From positions 1,053,001-1,117,000 of the forward strand of contig NZ_CP029151.1 of NCBI RefSeq assembly GCF_003095655.1: 64,000 bases of DNA. Direction: 5' to 3'. This DNA comes from Dokdonia sp. Dokd-P16. Lineage in GTDB: Bacteria > Bacteroidota > Bacteroidia > Flavobacteriales > Flavobacteriaceae. A program made the position numbers and the translations under genes. This document shows positions 16,667 to 26,481 of this stretch, piece after piece (position 1 is the stretch's first letter; each line of letters starts with the position of its first letter). A model generated the notes under the pieces. The model had not been told where the DNA came from. It saw only the letters and a list, made by a program, of their open reading frames with translations, and did no database searches.

Positions 16667-17149
16667 ATGAAAATTACATTCACTTTCTTAGCACTCGTAC
16701 TACTATTAAGTTGTCAATCTAAGGTTGAGACAAACACTAGCACAGTCGCAGCTTCACCTACTAAAGCACAACAAATTGCAGATCTTAAAGCCAATGGTTT
16801 TGAGATATTCGATTATTACGATAATGATATTCAGGACACGATAATTATGCAAAAGTACTTTTTAGCTTTTCTCAATACAGGACCTAATAGATCACAGGAT
16901 GAGGAAGAAGCTACAAAGATTCAGAAAGGACACCGCGCACATCTAGGTCGTATGTACGAGTTAGGCTATGCGGATATATCTGGACCTCTAGAAGATAGCT
17001 TAGGGGTGACCCAAGGAATTACAATTTACAATGTCCCAAATCTTGCTACAGCAGATAGTCTAGTACGCTTAGATCCCGCAGTACAAAGTGGCCGACTGGT
17101 AGTAGATATAAAACCGCTTTGGGCTGGAAAAGGCTTTGCTTTGAGATAA
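16667..17149 (+). CDS. YCII-like lipoprotein
   Basis: A 160-residue lipoprotein: the signal peptide TFTFLALVLLLSCQSK has a clear lipobox Cys. The mature part fits the YCII fold pattern: a YFLAFLNTGPNR strand, then HRAHLGRMYELGYADISGPLEDS, and a late LDPAVQSGRLVVDIKPLWAGKG, resembling the HLARL, AGP and DP-x-V-x-G-x positions of YciI. YCII proteins are usually cytoplasmic and have no settled reaction, so an exported lipidated version is unusual. It starts 1 bp after the CYTH gene and converges on pbpC, with only 3 bp between them. Confidence 0.75.
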   Translation: MKITFTFLALVLLLSCQSKVETNTSTVAASPTKAQQIADLKANGFEIFDYYDNDIQDTIIMQKYFLAFLNTGPNRSQDEEEATKIQKGHRAHLGRMYELGYADISGPLEDSLGVTQGITIYNVPNLATADSLVRLDPAVQSGRLVVDIKPLWAGKGFALR

Positions 17150-17152
17150 ACA

Positions 17153-19522
17153 TTACCCTCTAGAAATCTCAATTTGCTTCTTGATTTCATTACCCTGAGC
17201 ATCTACTACGGTGAGTGTATAATTTCCTACTTCTGGTGCAATGGCTAGTTCATGAAAAACTTCGGTACTGCCTATAAAGTTATTATCTAAATACCAGAAA
17301 AGCTTCGTCTCTGGATTGCGATGAGCTACTTTAAGCACCACATCATTTATTGCCGAATCAAAATTCTTAGGTAAAATAACGCCTTCATTATTTTTGGGAT
17401 ATATAAAAACCATGGGTTGCTCTCCTGAGAATCCGCAATTGGGGAGGTAAGGTGGTAACTCTTTGTAATCTGGATACTTTCCTGAATAATAAAAAGCTAA
17501 CGAGGCCGGTAACGCAAAGTAATTTTTAGACTTCATTTTATCTAGTTCATAACAATCAGAATTAACGCGATAGGTCTCACTATGATCTACATATACCTGT
17601 TTATGATATGGACAGGCAGCACTATGCTCTCCAGCAACAGGAGCCAGAATACTTTCTGTAAGCGGGCAATAGACGCTCGCTTTCATTCCGCTTTTTGTGC
17701 ATACATTTATTTCGTCAAGGGCGTCATAAGGCGTGTCAAACCAATTAGCACTCATGGGTAAGCTACGAAGTATATCAAAAAATAAAGGCGCGGCTGCTTG
17801 AATACCGGTGATACCTGGCCTGCCTTCTCCATCTGCATTCCCTACCCAAACACCTATTGCATATTGAGGTGTAACTCCAACTGCCCATGCATCTTTAAAG
17901 CCAAAACTTGTCCCTGTTTTCCAAGCTATGGGCTGCGCATCTTCATAAAACTGCCAGTTCTCCTCACCATTAGGCCTATTTACCGTACGCAATGTTTCTA
18001 ACGTATTATATATTGCTCCTGCAGAAAAGACACTTGGCTCACTATGTAAACTCTCCTCGTTCTTATCACAGGTAGCACAACGCTTGCGCAACGTGTAATC
18101 CTCAAATGAAGACGCCGAGTACTCACTACTCGACTTATTAAATGTATGCAGTGTGTTTGCCATTCCTGCATAGGTTTTTGTCAATTCAAACAGGCTACTC
18201 TCTGCTCCACCTAGTATCATAGCCAGTCCATAATGAGAAGCCGGTTTATTAATTCCGCCCAGGTTCATTTCCTTAAGATTTCCATAGAATTTATCGAGAC
18301 CGTATTGTCGTAACAAACGCACAGCAGGAACATTAAGCGATCGAGCCAAAGCAACATCTGCAGCTACTGCGCCACTGTATTCATTATTAAAATTTTGTGG
18401 TTGGTAATTATTAATACTCGTGGGAATATCTGCCACTAGGGTTTTAGGCAATAGCATGCCTTCGTCTAGCATTCCGGCATATAAAAAAGGTTTCAGCGTG
18501 CTTCCTATGCTTCGTGACTTTGTTACTATATCAACATCCTTTTGATGCGCAGCATCTGTAGGTGCGTTTCCCACATAACCCACTACTTCCTTAGTGTTTA
18601 CATCTATTACAACCATGGCAAGGTTGTAAATCTCATTCTGCTTTAACTGTCCATAATGCTCTTTTGCCAGTCTATTTAATGAGCGTTGCAATGGTGCTTT
18701 TATAGTAGTCTGGATGCGCTTTCCTTCAGATTCTTGTTTTATTCGCTCTACCAGATGTGGTGCTAGTTGTGGTAATGGATAGGGTTTTCCTGGGAGTTTT
18801 TCAAGGAGTGACAACTCATAGGTTGTCTTATCTATTTCTCCAGTTTTCCAGAGTTTTTTAAGGAGCTCATTACGCTTTCGCGAAAGCGTTACCTCATTTT
18901 TACCCGGTCGCACCATACTAGGATTGTTAGGCAACACAGCTAGTGCAGCCATCTGCCCCCAACTTAACTGTCCTGCAGGCAGTCCAAAATATCGCCAAGC
19001 GGCAGTCTCTAATCCTACCACATTACCCCCGAAAGGTGCGTAGGTCGCATACATATTAAGAATCTCCTCTTTAGCATATCCAGCTTCGAGCCTTGTTGCC
19101 TTTATAAGTTCGACTAGCTTTTCCATGTAAGAACGTTCTGTTCCTTTTCTAGAAAGTCTAATTACTTGTTGTGTAATGGTACTGCCACCACGACGCTTAT
19201 CTGTTGTGATATTTCCCCAGATAGCCTTCCCCATAGCCACGGGATTAAACCCGGGATGCGTATAAAAATACTCATCTTCAAAAAGAAGAATACACTTCTC
19301 AAACTTTACAGGAACACTGTCTAGCGCAGGAAAACGCCACTGCCCATCACCCGCAATACGCGCACCCAGCAACTCACCTTCTGCACTCTCCACCACTGTC
19401 GCGTGCGGATCTTCAAACAATGGTGAAGGCAAAGAGAACAACCAATACATAAAAAATCCCGCCAATATAATGAGCTTGACTTTATGAGATTTTAAAAACT
19501 GTATGATGGATGTTCTGGTCAT
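17153..19522 (-). CDS. pbpC: Penicillin-binding protein 1C
   Basis: Bifunctional peptidoglycan synthase anchored by one N-terminal helix (about residues 15-32). The glycosyltransferase (GT51) domain shows FEDEYFYTHPG (catalytic Glu near 82) and RRGGSTITQQ. The transpeptidase domain has GSTLKPF (nucleophile Ser near 340) and WKTGTS. The C-terminus carries a BiPBP-type beta domain (VFIYPKNNEGVILP through to ELAIAPEVGNYTLTVVD). The 789-residue length is typical for PBP1C. It lies 2 bp downstream of the alpha-2-macroglobulin gene, the same pairing as yfhM-pbpC in enterobacteria, suggesting joint envelope defence or repair. The palindrome at 18871 encodes TLSRKR between the two catalytic domains. 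Confidence 0.95.
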   Translation of the reverse strand: MTRTSIIQFLKSHKVKLIILAGFFMYWLFSLPSPLFEDPHATVVESAEGELLGARIAGDGQWRFPALDSVPVKFEKCILLFEDEYFYTHPGFNPVAMGKAIWGNITTDKRRGGSTITQQVIRLSRKGTERSYMEKLVELIKATRLEAGYAKEEILNMYATYAPFGGNVVGLETAAWRYFGLPAGQLSWGQMAALAVLPNNPSMVRPGKNEVTLSRKRNELLKKLWKTGEIDKTTYELSLLEKLPGKPYPLPQLAPHLVERIKQESEGKRIQTTIKAPLQRSLNRLAKEHYGQLKQNEIYNLAMVVIDVNTKEVVGYVGNAPTDAAHQKDVDIVTKSRSIGSTLKPFLYAGMLDEGMLLPKTLVADIPTSINNYQPQNFNNEYSGAVAADVALARSLNVPAVRLLRQYGLDKFYGNLKEMNLGGINKPASHYGLAMILGGAESSLFELTKTYAGMANTLHTFNKSSSEYSASSFEDYTLRKRCATCDKNEESLHSEPSVFSAGAIYNTLETLRTVNRPNGEENWQFYEDAQPIAWKTGTSFGFKDAWAVGVTPQYAIGVWVGNADGEGRPGITGIQAAAPLFFDILRSLPMSANWFDTPYDALDEINVCTKSGMKASVYCPLTESILAPVAGEHSAACPYHKQVYVDHSETYRVNSDCYELDKMKSKNYFALPASLAFYYSGKYPDYKELPPYLPNCGFSGEQPMVFIYPKNNEGVILPKNFDSAINDVVLKVAHRNPETKLFWYLDNNFIGSTEVFHELAIAPEVGNYTLTVVDAQGNEIKKQIEISRG
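18871..18890. repeat. Iterated palindrome copy 8 (in pbpC)
   Basis: TACGCTTTCGCGAAAGCGTT. On the coding strand reads TLSRKRN. Confidence 0.85.
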
Positions 19523-19524
19523 TA

Positions 19525-22500
19525 CTATTTCTCAATCGATACCCAATTACCTTTGTTTCTTGCATAATATTTTGAATCATACATTGCTTCTACCTGAGTG
19601 CCCGGCAAGTAATACCTACCTAAGTAACTTGCATTGAGACGCACTGTAAACGTTTTTGTGCTGGATTTACTCATATCAAAATAAAAGTTGACTCTATCAT
19701 CTCTTATATCTGTATAGCGTGCGCTACCTTCTATACCGCCTTGTGCATCTGTAAAGCGTGTATTTACAATTTCCCACCCGCTTGGAAAGATTTGTGTGAG
19801 TGCGATATTATCTACATAGTCGCGACTGTTATTACTTACTGTAATTTTTGCAGTAAACTCCTCTCCTTGACGTAGCTTATTAACCGCAATAGGATTTCCT
19901 GATCCATCTACAAAGGTGGTGTTTACTCGCAGATTTTTACTATCTGTGAGCTCTTTACCTAGGGGTAATTTTCCACTCTGTACTAAGCGCACAAACACAG
20001 TATTTTCTTTCTGATTTTTAAGTGTGATGCTATTCTTACCATCTTGTGTCTTGAGATCTCTGAGCGCTATGGCTTGTGGCGTGTTTATCACCACTTCCTT
20101 ATCATTTTTCATCATAGACAACTGCATGGCTTTACCTCCGTTTTTAGTCACCATTTTTGCCATAGCTAGTAACGCATAACTTGTTTCTTGCGTACTCAAC
20201 CATCTATCTGACGCTAGCGTTTTGGCAATTGATATCGCCAATTCTTTTTGCTTAGCATCATTCATAACCACCATTGTTTCTAGTGCCATCGCTCTGTTAC
20301 GATATACAGAACCATAGGTGTGGTAGTCATAATTTTTGGGCGTAAAATCAATATTTGCCGTTACTGTTAGTTCGCGAGCTACTTTCTCCTGCCCCACAAG
20401 AGCATAGGCTCCTGCTAGTCTCCATTTGCTCTCGTTTGATAGGTTTCCGTTTTCGCGCAAGCGGTTCATTGCAGCAAGATCTGGCTGTCCAGCTAGAGCA
20501 AGTGTATATAAACGATACGCTTGTATTAAGGTGGCATTATAGGCGTATTGCCCTGATCTCCACTCGCGAGCTGCCTTTTTCTGAAAACGCAACCAATTAC
20601 TCATAAAGGTGAGTGGTAGTGCATACCCCTTCTTTTGAGCTTCTATCATAAAATGACCTGCGTAACTTGTACCCCAGTCATCTGCTTGAGATTCTCCTTG
20701 CCAGTAACCGAGGCCTCCATCTGCATTCTGGAATCTTCCTAAACGGGTAATTCCGTTTTTGATATGTTCTTGTGACTCGGCTTTTTGCTCATAAGTCAGA
20801 TCAAAAATATCACTCAAGAACAATTGCGGAAATACGCCAGATGTAGTTTGCTCTACACAACCGTGTGGATAGCGTATCAAATATTGCATACGCTTTGTAA
20901 AATCCATAGGTGGTAATGTAGAAAACTCCAAAGCGCTTTCATTAGTCCCTGCCACACCATACGTCTCATAATCAATAGTAAGGTTACTGCTAGAGTCTAG
21001 TTCGTAATCGGTTACTTGTTGCGTGATAGGGTTTGGGTTTTCTACGTCTATTTCTACTTCATATGTTGCACGCTCTCCGTGACCTTCTACAATAATCTGT
21101 ATGGTTTGCACTCCTGTTGCAGCTTGCATATCAAACTCAAACGGCACTATTTTTTCTCTCTCCCGATAGCTATCGGGATGCGTGAAATTTACCGTTTTCA
21201 CATTTCCGTCAGACGCTTTAAAAGCTTCAGAAGTTTTTATCGTAATCTTAGCTTGCTTGATTTTACTTTCCATGGCAAACACGGTAACGGGTAAGGTCAC
21301 GTGTTCTCCCGGAGATAACTTTCGCGGAAGCGAACCTAAAACCATAAGCGGTTTACGCACAGCCACCGTTTTGTCTGATTTACCGTAAGCACTTTTTGTG
21401 GCATCTCCAGCAATCACCATCGCACGTACAGAGCCTACATAATTTGACATTTTTATAGTGTGTGATTTCGTTTCATTTTCGCTTAAAGCGAAAGGACCTA
21501 AGAAGGTAACAACAGGTTTAAAACGTTCTGCTTTTCGGTTTTTGGCAGCACTTCCTGCATCACCTCCACCTATTGCATAAATATTATCTACACTACCCGA
21601 GTATGCACCGATTACGTAATCATACATATCGAACGACTTCACACCAAGCGCTTCCCTACTGTAAAAATGCTTGTGGATTTCTGGTGTTTGAAATCTCGTA
21701 AGATCTAGCAAACCGTCATCTACCACAGCAACGGTATAAGTCATTGCTTTACTATTTTTCTCACTTACCTTTATCGTATAATTCTCTTCTGGTTTGAGAA
21801 CATCTGGCATGGATATTTGTGGTTGCAATACCGTATTAATATCCTCCACAAGCAACGGAATCACACCATATAACCTGATAGGCAAATCATTTGCCGACTG
21901 TTCATGAGGTTGCAATAATGCAATATTTACATACACATTAGGCGCCATCTCTGAGGTAACAGGAATACGTACTTCCGTTTCTCCTTTGACTGCATCTACC
22001 CAGTACGTTTCTAGTATGCTCGTACCATTTTCAATACTTACAAGCGCTCTTCCTGCCGATGATGACGGGAATTTAATAATGGCTTTTTCTCCCACATTAT
22101 ACTTCTCTTTATCTGCAGAGAATACGAGCATCTTTGCACTCTCTGGATCACTTTGTAAACCACTCCAGTTTCTATAGAAATATGCGATGCGTCCAGTGGC
22201 GTGACCACTCTCTGGGTCTAGAATTCTAATGAGATAACGACCGCTTTCTTTTTCTGGAATATTTACATTAAAACTCGTTTTCCCATTTGCTCCAGAAGTA
22301 ACCGTGAAGTTCTGTACGGGCGTGTGCACAGTGCCTGTCTCGTAGCTTGAGTAATTATCATTATTACGATTCCACCACCAGCGCCATTCCATTTTAAAGA
22401 CTTTTACTTCCAGCTTACGATTGCCCGCTGGATTCCCTTGTGCATCTGTAGTTGCGAGGTCAAATGTTGTATTCTCATCTGTATAGTAGCTGCCATAGGC

Positions 22501-25113
22501 TCTACTTTCTGGTGAACGTAAGCCTACAAAATGCTCAAAAGGCGACACATCTTTACTTATAACATCTAGTGAAAAATCACCACCACCTTCATATGCCTTT
22601 GTCACAAACGTAGCTTTAAGCATTCCTGGGGCGCGCTTACTGAGTTCTAGTTTCTTATTGATGTTAGTACTTCCTTCATTATCCAGTGTACCATCTAGCA
22701 CATTAATCTCAACCTCATCAAAACGACGGATAGGATCATAAAAATTATATTTAGGGAACTTCTTGAAACCACTATTTGAACTGCGGATGGTAGCGTCACT
22801 TACAATTTTGAGATTGCGTGCTGGTGCTCCGTGAAGCCATTTTACGGTTGCAGTACCTTCTATATTGCCACTTGCATCAAGTATCTCATCCTGAAACTCT
22901 AAGTTAACTTTGAGTCGGTTAGGCTTTATAGTTTCTACTTTAAGAGACTTATAAAATGTAGCTCCACCTACAGAGATGGTTGCATTATAATTTCCGGTAG
23001 GAGCCGTTTGTGTTGTAGGTACAGGGAAATGATAAAAATTATTTAAGGACTGTGCATCTGTATTTCCAGCGAGCACTTTTCTGTACATTAATTTGCCTCT
23101 AGCATCTGTTACTTCCAGTTTTACTGGATGATCCTTAGGCAGCGGATTTGCTTTATCATCTAGAGCAAAAGTTAAGTGAATGGTATCTCCAGGACGATGC
23201 ACACCGCGTTCTAAATACGTAAATCCTTTTAGTCCTCTTTCTAGTTGGTTTCCAGAAATATCAAACTTACTCATAGACAAACTATGCCCATCTTCTAGTT
23301 TTAAATATGCATGATTGTTATCCTTTACTGCTACGGCAAAAACTGCATGACCATCAGGAGTTACTTTTGCAATACCTGTCGCATCTGTAGTCACCTTTGC
23401 TATTGCTTGCTTTTGATAATTATAAAGGGTGATTTTTGTATTTGCTTCTGGGGTAGTTGTAATAATATCTGCCGCTGCAAAGAGGTAAGAATTGTCTTTT
23501 CCTTTCTTAACTATAAGACCAAGATCAGAACCTAGCAGGTTACTATTTATAAACCTCCCTTCTTGATAATAAGCAGGGTGGCAAGGATTATCTTCTTGCT
23601 CCCAGTTATACACTTGCTTACGCCATCTATAAATGCGGTTATCCCAGTATTGCTCTTCTCTAGCATCCTCATCATCACTCTCTGCTTCTGTGTATGAGTC
23701 GTCATAGTAATCCCCATCATAATAATCATCATAGCTATCATCATCTACAGCGGTAAATGTATCATCTGTACATTCAAAGATTGCGTATGCTGGCTTATAA
23801 CTTATCTCTATACGATATAGTGCTCCTGGATCTGCCTTAAATACCGTAGAGAGATCAATACCATGAGCTTTCCACTGCCCATTATCTAGGTCTTCTTTAT
23901 TTGCTATTTGTATGGTTTTCTTTGCTATCCTGCGACCTACTCTTTTTAGGTTATAGGTGCTTGCATCATTGAGTTGTCCATCTTGTAAAAACTGTAACAC
24001 ATTGTTTTCAAAAATCTTAATGATCCTTACATCTACGTGGCTCAAGCTTGCGGCTTCAAAGTAAAAAGGAGTACTTGCGGAATTAGGTAAAATCACACCA
24101 TTAGTTATTGCACGCACAGCAGGTTTTACCTGCTCAAAACTTACTGATTCTTGAAACTGCTCTTTAAGCCTATATCCATCTGTACTTTTAATTCCTTCAA
24201 AAACCTCAACCAGTGCATTTCCTACAATTTTAGTCTCTGGATATACAGTAAGTACGTTACCATTTACTTCAAAGCGAAGATTACCACCTTGCTGGATAGT
24301 TACCAGTCCGGCAAAGTTTTGCTTGTCTTGTATAGGGTCAGAAAAGTTAATTGCCAGTGAGGCATTTGCTCCTCTAGTTTGATCAATACCTATAATTTTA
24401 AAGTTATTACGACCAGGAATTTCTACGGTATTTTCTCCTTTAGTTTCTTTTGCTCCTATCTCTTTACCATTCCACGATACTTCAATTTTTGAGTCCTCTT
24501 CGGCTCTAGAGATACTGTCTATTCTAAAGGAATGAAATCTAGCATAAGCATCTTGGCTAAACCATTTGATAGATAATGCGTTTCCATTTTGTGTAGCATT
24601 TATGAGTTGTTGCGCTTTCGCGAAAGCGATATCATCACTCCCCTCTATCTGTCCTTCTAGATAGTTATATTCTTTACTATATGATTGTATTGCACGCAGG
24701 TTCACCTTAAAATCTGGCGTGATAGTCTTGAATGTAAATTGAAACTTCTCCATTCCAGACGCTAGATCATCGTAGAGTTTATCTAACAATACAGTCACCA
24801 CATACTCCACATTTGCCTCTAGTGGTTCACTAGGCACAAACTCTAGTAATCGCTGGTTGCGTATTGTTAGTTTACCTGAAACACTAGGGCTTATTTTAAG
24901 TATATCATCAGGTAATTCCTGATCTAATTCAAACTGAGTAAGCGCTTTTGCAAGTTCCACACGTATAGGATTCTTCACAGACTGTCTACCTTCTGTAGTG
25001 TACGAGATGTAATCCTTGTACTTAAATAAATTATCTGTAGGTGCTGGAGTTTTATCGCAAGAAATGGCAAATAAGAACAAGGTAATGACGGTGAGCAGAT
25101 GGTTTTTACGCAT
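19525..25113 (-). CDS. Bacterial alpha-2-macroglobulin family lipoprotein with thioester
   Basis: A 1,862-residue periplasmic protease trap. The lipoprotein signal (TLFLFAISCDKT) anchors it. Successive MG-type beta domains are visible, including RGVHRPGDTIHLTF (MG2-like). The thioester motif GCVEQ, with Cys near residue 1419, lies in an alpha-helical TED domain (YPHGCVEQTTSGVFPQL, then NADGGLGYWQGESQADDWGT). In this family the thioester covalently captures attacking proteases. Oddities: an Asp/Tyr-rich insert at about residues 454-490 (DDDSYDDYYDGDYYDD), one copy of the GCTTTCGCGAAAGC palindrome (DIAFAKA) near residue 165, and a different palindrome at 21161. It forms an operon with pbpC. Confidence 0.93.
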   Translation of the reverse strand: MRKNHLLTVITLFLFAISCDKTPAPTDNLFKYKDYISYTTEGRQSVKNPIRVELAKALTQFELDQELPDDILKISPSVSGKLTIRNQRLLEFVPSEPLEANVEYVVTVLLDKLYDDLASGMEKFQFTFKTITPDFKVNLRAIQSYSKEYNYLEGQIEGSDDIAFAKAQQLINATQNGNALSIKWFSQDAYARFHSFRIDSISRAEEDSKIEVSWNGKEIGAKETKGENTVEIPGRNNFKIIGIDQTRGANASLAINFSDPIQDKQNFAGLVTIQQGGNLRFEVNGNVLTVYPETKIVGNALVEVFEGIKSTDGYRLKEQFQESVSFEQVKPAVRAITNGVILPNSASTPFYFEAASLSHVDVRIIKIFENNVLQFLQDGQLNDASTYNLKRVGRRIAKKTIQIANKEDLDNGQWKAHGIDLSTVFKADPGALYRIEISYKPAYAIFECTDDTFTAVDDDSYDDYYDGDYYDDSYTEAESDDEDAREEQYWDNRIYRWRKQVYNWEQEDNPCHPAYYQEGRFINSNLLGSDLGLIVKKGKDNSYLFAAADIITTTPEANTKITLYNYQKQAIAKVTTDATGIAKVTPDGHAVFAVAVKDNNHAYLKLEDGHSLSMSKFDISGNQLERGLKGFTYLERGVHRPGDTIHLTFALDDKANPLPKDHPVKLEVTDARGKLMYRKVLAGNTDAQSLNNFYHFPVPTTQTAPTGNYNATISVGGATFYKSLKVETIKPNRLKVNLEFQDEILDASGNIEGTATVKWLHGAPARNLKIVSDATIRSSNSGFKKFPKYNFYDPIRRFDEVEINVLDGTLDNEGSTNINKKLELSKRAPGMLKATFVTKAYEGGGDFSLDVISKDVSPFEHFVGLRSPESRAYGSYYTDENTTFDLATTDAQGNPAGNRKLEVKVFKMEWRWWWNRNNDNYSSYETGTVHTPVQNFTVTSGANGKTSFNVNIPEKESGRYLIRILDPESGHATGRIAYFYRNWSGLQSDPESAKMLVFSADKEKYNVGEKAIIKFPSSSAGRALVSIENGTSILETYWVDAVKGETEVRIPVTSEMAPNVYVNIALLQPHEQSANDLPIRLYGVIPLLVEDINTVLQPQISMPDVLKPEENYTIKVSEKNSKAMTYTVAVVDDGLLDLTRFQTPEIHKHFYSREALGVKSFDMYDYVIGAYSGSVDNIYAIGGGDAGSAAKNRKAERFKPVVTFLGPFALSENETKSHTIKMSNYVGSVRAMVIAGDATKSAYGKSDKTVAVRKPLMVLGSLPRKLSPGEHVTLPVTVFAMESKIKQAKITIKTSEAFKASDGNVKTVNFTHPDSYREREKIVPFEFDMQAATGVQTIQIIVEGHGERATYEVEIDVENPNPITQQVTDYELDSSSNLTIDYETYGVAGTNESALEFSTLPPMDFTKRMQYLIRYPHGCVEQTTSGVFPQLFLSDIFDLTYEQKAESQEHIKNGITRLGRFQNADGGLGYWQGESQADDWGTSYAGHFMIEAQKKGYALPLTFMSNWLRFQKKAAREWRSGQYAYNATLIQAYRLYTLALAGQPDLAAMNRLRENGNLSNESKWRLAGAYALVGQEKVARELTVTANIDFTPKNYDYHTYGSVYRNRAMALETMVVMNDAKQKELAISIAKTLASDRWLSTQETSYALLAMAKMVTKNGGKAMQLSMMKNDKEVVINTPQAIALRDLKTQDGKNSITLKNQKENTVFVRLVQSGKLPLGKELTDSKNLRVNTTFVDGSGNPIAVNKLRQGEEFTAKITVSNNSRDYVDNIALTQIFPSGWEIVNTRFTDAQGGIEGSARYTDIRDDRVNFYFDMSKSSTKTFTVRLNASYLGRYYLPGTQVEAMYDSKYYARNKGNWVSIEK
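21161..21178. repeat. 18-bp perfect palindrome inside the alpha-2-macroglobulin gene
   Basis: TCCCGATAGCTATCGGGA is fully self-complementary and unrelated to the TTTCGCGAAA family. On the coding strand it reads HPDSYRER. I saw only one copy in the window. Confidence 0.7.
24613..24628. repeat. Iterated palindrome copy 9 (in alpha-2-macroglobulin gene)
   Basis: CGCTTTCGCGAAAGCG, perfect over 16 bp. Reads IAFAKAQ. Confidence 0.85.
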
Positions 25114-25327
25114 TGATTGTGATGGTGTTAGGTGTCCAAAACTAAGGGTTACTTATTGATAAACAAACAAGTTATTCCTCAAATTTTGGGTGCTCAAAAG
25201 TATACCAAAAGGCAGCAGATTTTAAGCAAATTAGTAACTGATTGAATTTAGATTCAGGTAGTGTGGTTATTTGTTGAACGGGAATGTTAAAACGTGTAGT
25301 ATAAGCGTGTTAACTTTTGGGAGTACT

Positions 25328-25642
25328 TTAACTTTTATTAAAAGAGTACTCGCGCTCTACTTTACAAATCCTGACCGTATAATTATCGTACCAGTCTGAT
25401 TTACCCATGCGCTGGGCACCTTGATGTTCTGCTTGTGCTTTCCAGTGAGCGATATCCTTTAATGTTTTCCAGTAAGAGACGGTAATCCCGAGATGATCAC
25501 CATCATTCCTTGCTCCCTCTACTCCTAGAAAACCCGGCATTGTTGCTGCAATCTCCTCCATAAGATCTGCGGCTTGTTTGTAACCTCTCGTGCTACTGGT
25601 TTGTGTAGATGTAAAAATTACAGCGTAGTAAGGTGCTTGCAT
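25328..25642 (-). CDS. Antibiotic biosynthesis monooxygenase (ABM)-like protein
   Basis: A 104-residue dimeric ferredoxin-like protein. It has YYAVIFTSTQTSS, then MEEIAATMPGFLGVEGARNDGDHLGITVSYWKTLKDIAHWKAQAEHQGAQ, the beta-alpha-beta pattern and the WxxxxD--W--xxxH stretch of ABM-fold proteins. The start codon overlaps the stop of the upstream cyclase gene (TAATG arrangement), so the two are co-translated. It may be a small oxygenase or a binding protein; the substrate is unknown. Confidence 0.82.
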   Translation of the reverse strand: MQAPYYAVIFTSTQTSSTRGYKQAADLMEEIAATMPGFLGVEGARNDGDHLGITVSYWKTLKDIAHWKAQAEHQGAQRMGKSDWYDNYTVRICKVEREYSFNKS

Positions 25643-26400
25643 TATTCAGTTTCTATTTTGTACAACACAGGCTTACTTGGTGTCGCATCGTTCTCAAAAG
25701 AGGCAATTTGTAAATTGAGAAGATATCTACCATCTGCAACTTTATGAGGCACGTAAATCATCTCTGTGATGGTTGCATCCAGACGTATATTTTCTTCTAC
25801 ATTCCAGAATGCATGATGTGCTTTAAGAGCACCGCCATCTTTCTCTTTATCTACACTTGGAAGATCTATGAGGAGGTGTTTGATTCCGCTTTCGCGAAAG
25901 CGTACCATTGCTTTTTCTTCTATAAACGGCCAGTTTGTGTGAGACCAATTCATTGATTTCTTTTCGCGTGCATTAGGCAGTGTGCGTATGACCAAAGCTT
26001 CTGGAGATTTACCTTTAAGTACACTGTGGAACTGCTTATCTCTTAGTATAAAATCGTCTTCGTCGTTATCTAAGGGTTCTGGGATTACAGTAATTACCTC
26101 TGCCACAAAAAAAAATGTCTTCAGGTTTTTATTGATACTGTGCACCTTTTCTGTAATGTGTCCAGCGGTCTCTGTATGTGTGCCGTGAGAATGTGGATTA
26201 AACGTTATTGTAGTGAAGTTTACATCTCCACCTTCACTCACTTTACCTATCCACTCGCCATCTGTGACTGTCTCAAACGTAGGCGGATCAATATACCATG
26301 CCAGCGGATTCTTCTTAGGAGTAAGAGGAATCGAGAGATCAATAGGTTTTAAAAGATCGACCTTAAAAGTTTCTTTATTATGGGTTATTGTTGCAAGCAT
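25642..26400 (-). CDS. Cyclase-family (kynurenine formamidase-like) metal hydrolase
   Basis: A 252-residue protein with the family motif HSHGTHTETAGHI (HxGTHxDxxxH type, metal ligands) near residue 75 of this start. Related segments follow: ALVIRTLPN, then GIKHLLIDLPSVDKEKDGGALKAHHAFW. The family includes arylformamidases and bacterial cyclases that use Zn or Mn. I prefer the ATG at 26400 (MLATITHNKETFKVDL) over one 13 codons upstream whose extra residues look like read-through of the leader. The palindrome at 25887 encodes RFRESGIK just before the HLLIDLPS strand. It forms a two-gene operon with the ABM-like gene. Confidence 0.87.
   Translation of the reverse strand: MLATITHNKETFKVDLLKPIDLSIPLTPKKNPLAWYIDPPTFETVTDGEWIGKVSEGGDVNFTTITFNPHSHGTHTETAGHITEKVHSINKNLKTFFFVAEVITVIPEPLDNDEDDFILRDKQFHSVLKGKSPEALVIRTLPNAREKKSMNWSHTNWPFIEEKAMVRFRESGIKHLLIDLPSVDKEKDGGALKAHHAFWNVEENIRLDATITEMIYVPHKVADGRYLLNLQIASFENDATPSKPVLYKIETE
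25887..25904. repeat. Iterated palindrome copy 10 (in cyclase gene)
   Basis: CGCTTTCGCGAAAGCGTA. On the coding strand reads VRFRESG. Confidence 0.85.
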
Positions 26401-26481
26401 AGCGTAATTCAAAAGAAGACTAAAGATAAAAATACTCAAGTGATTTACCTAGACACATTAAGCTCATTGCTATAAGCTATG

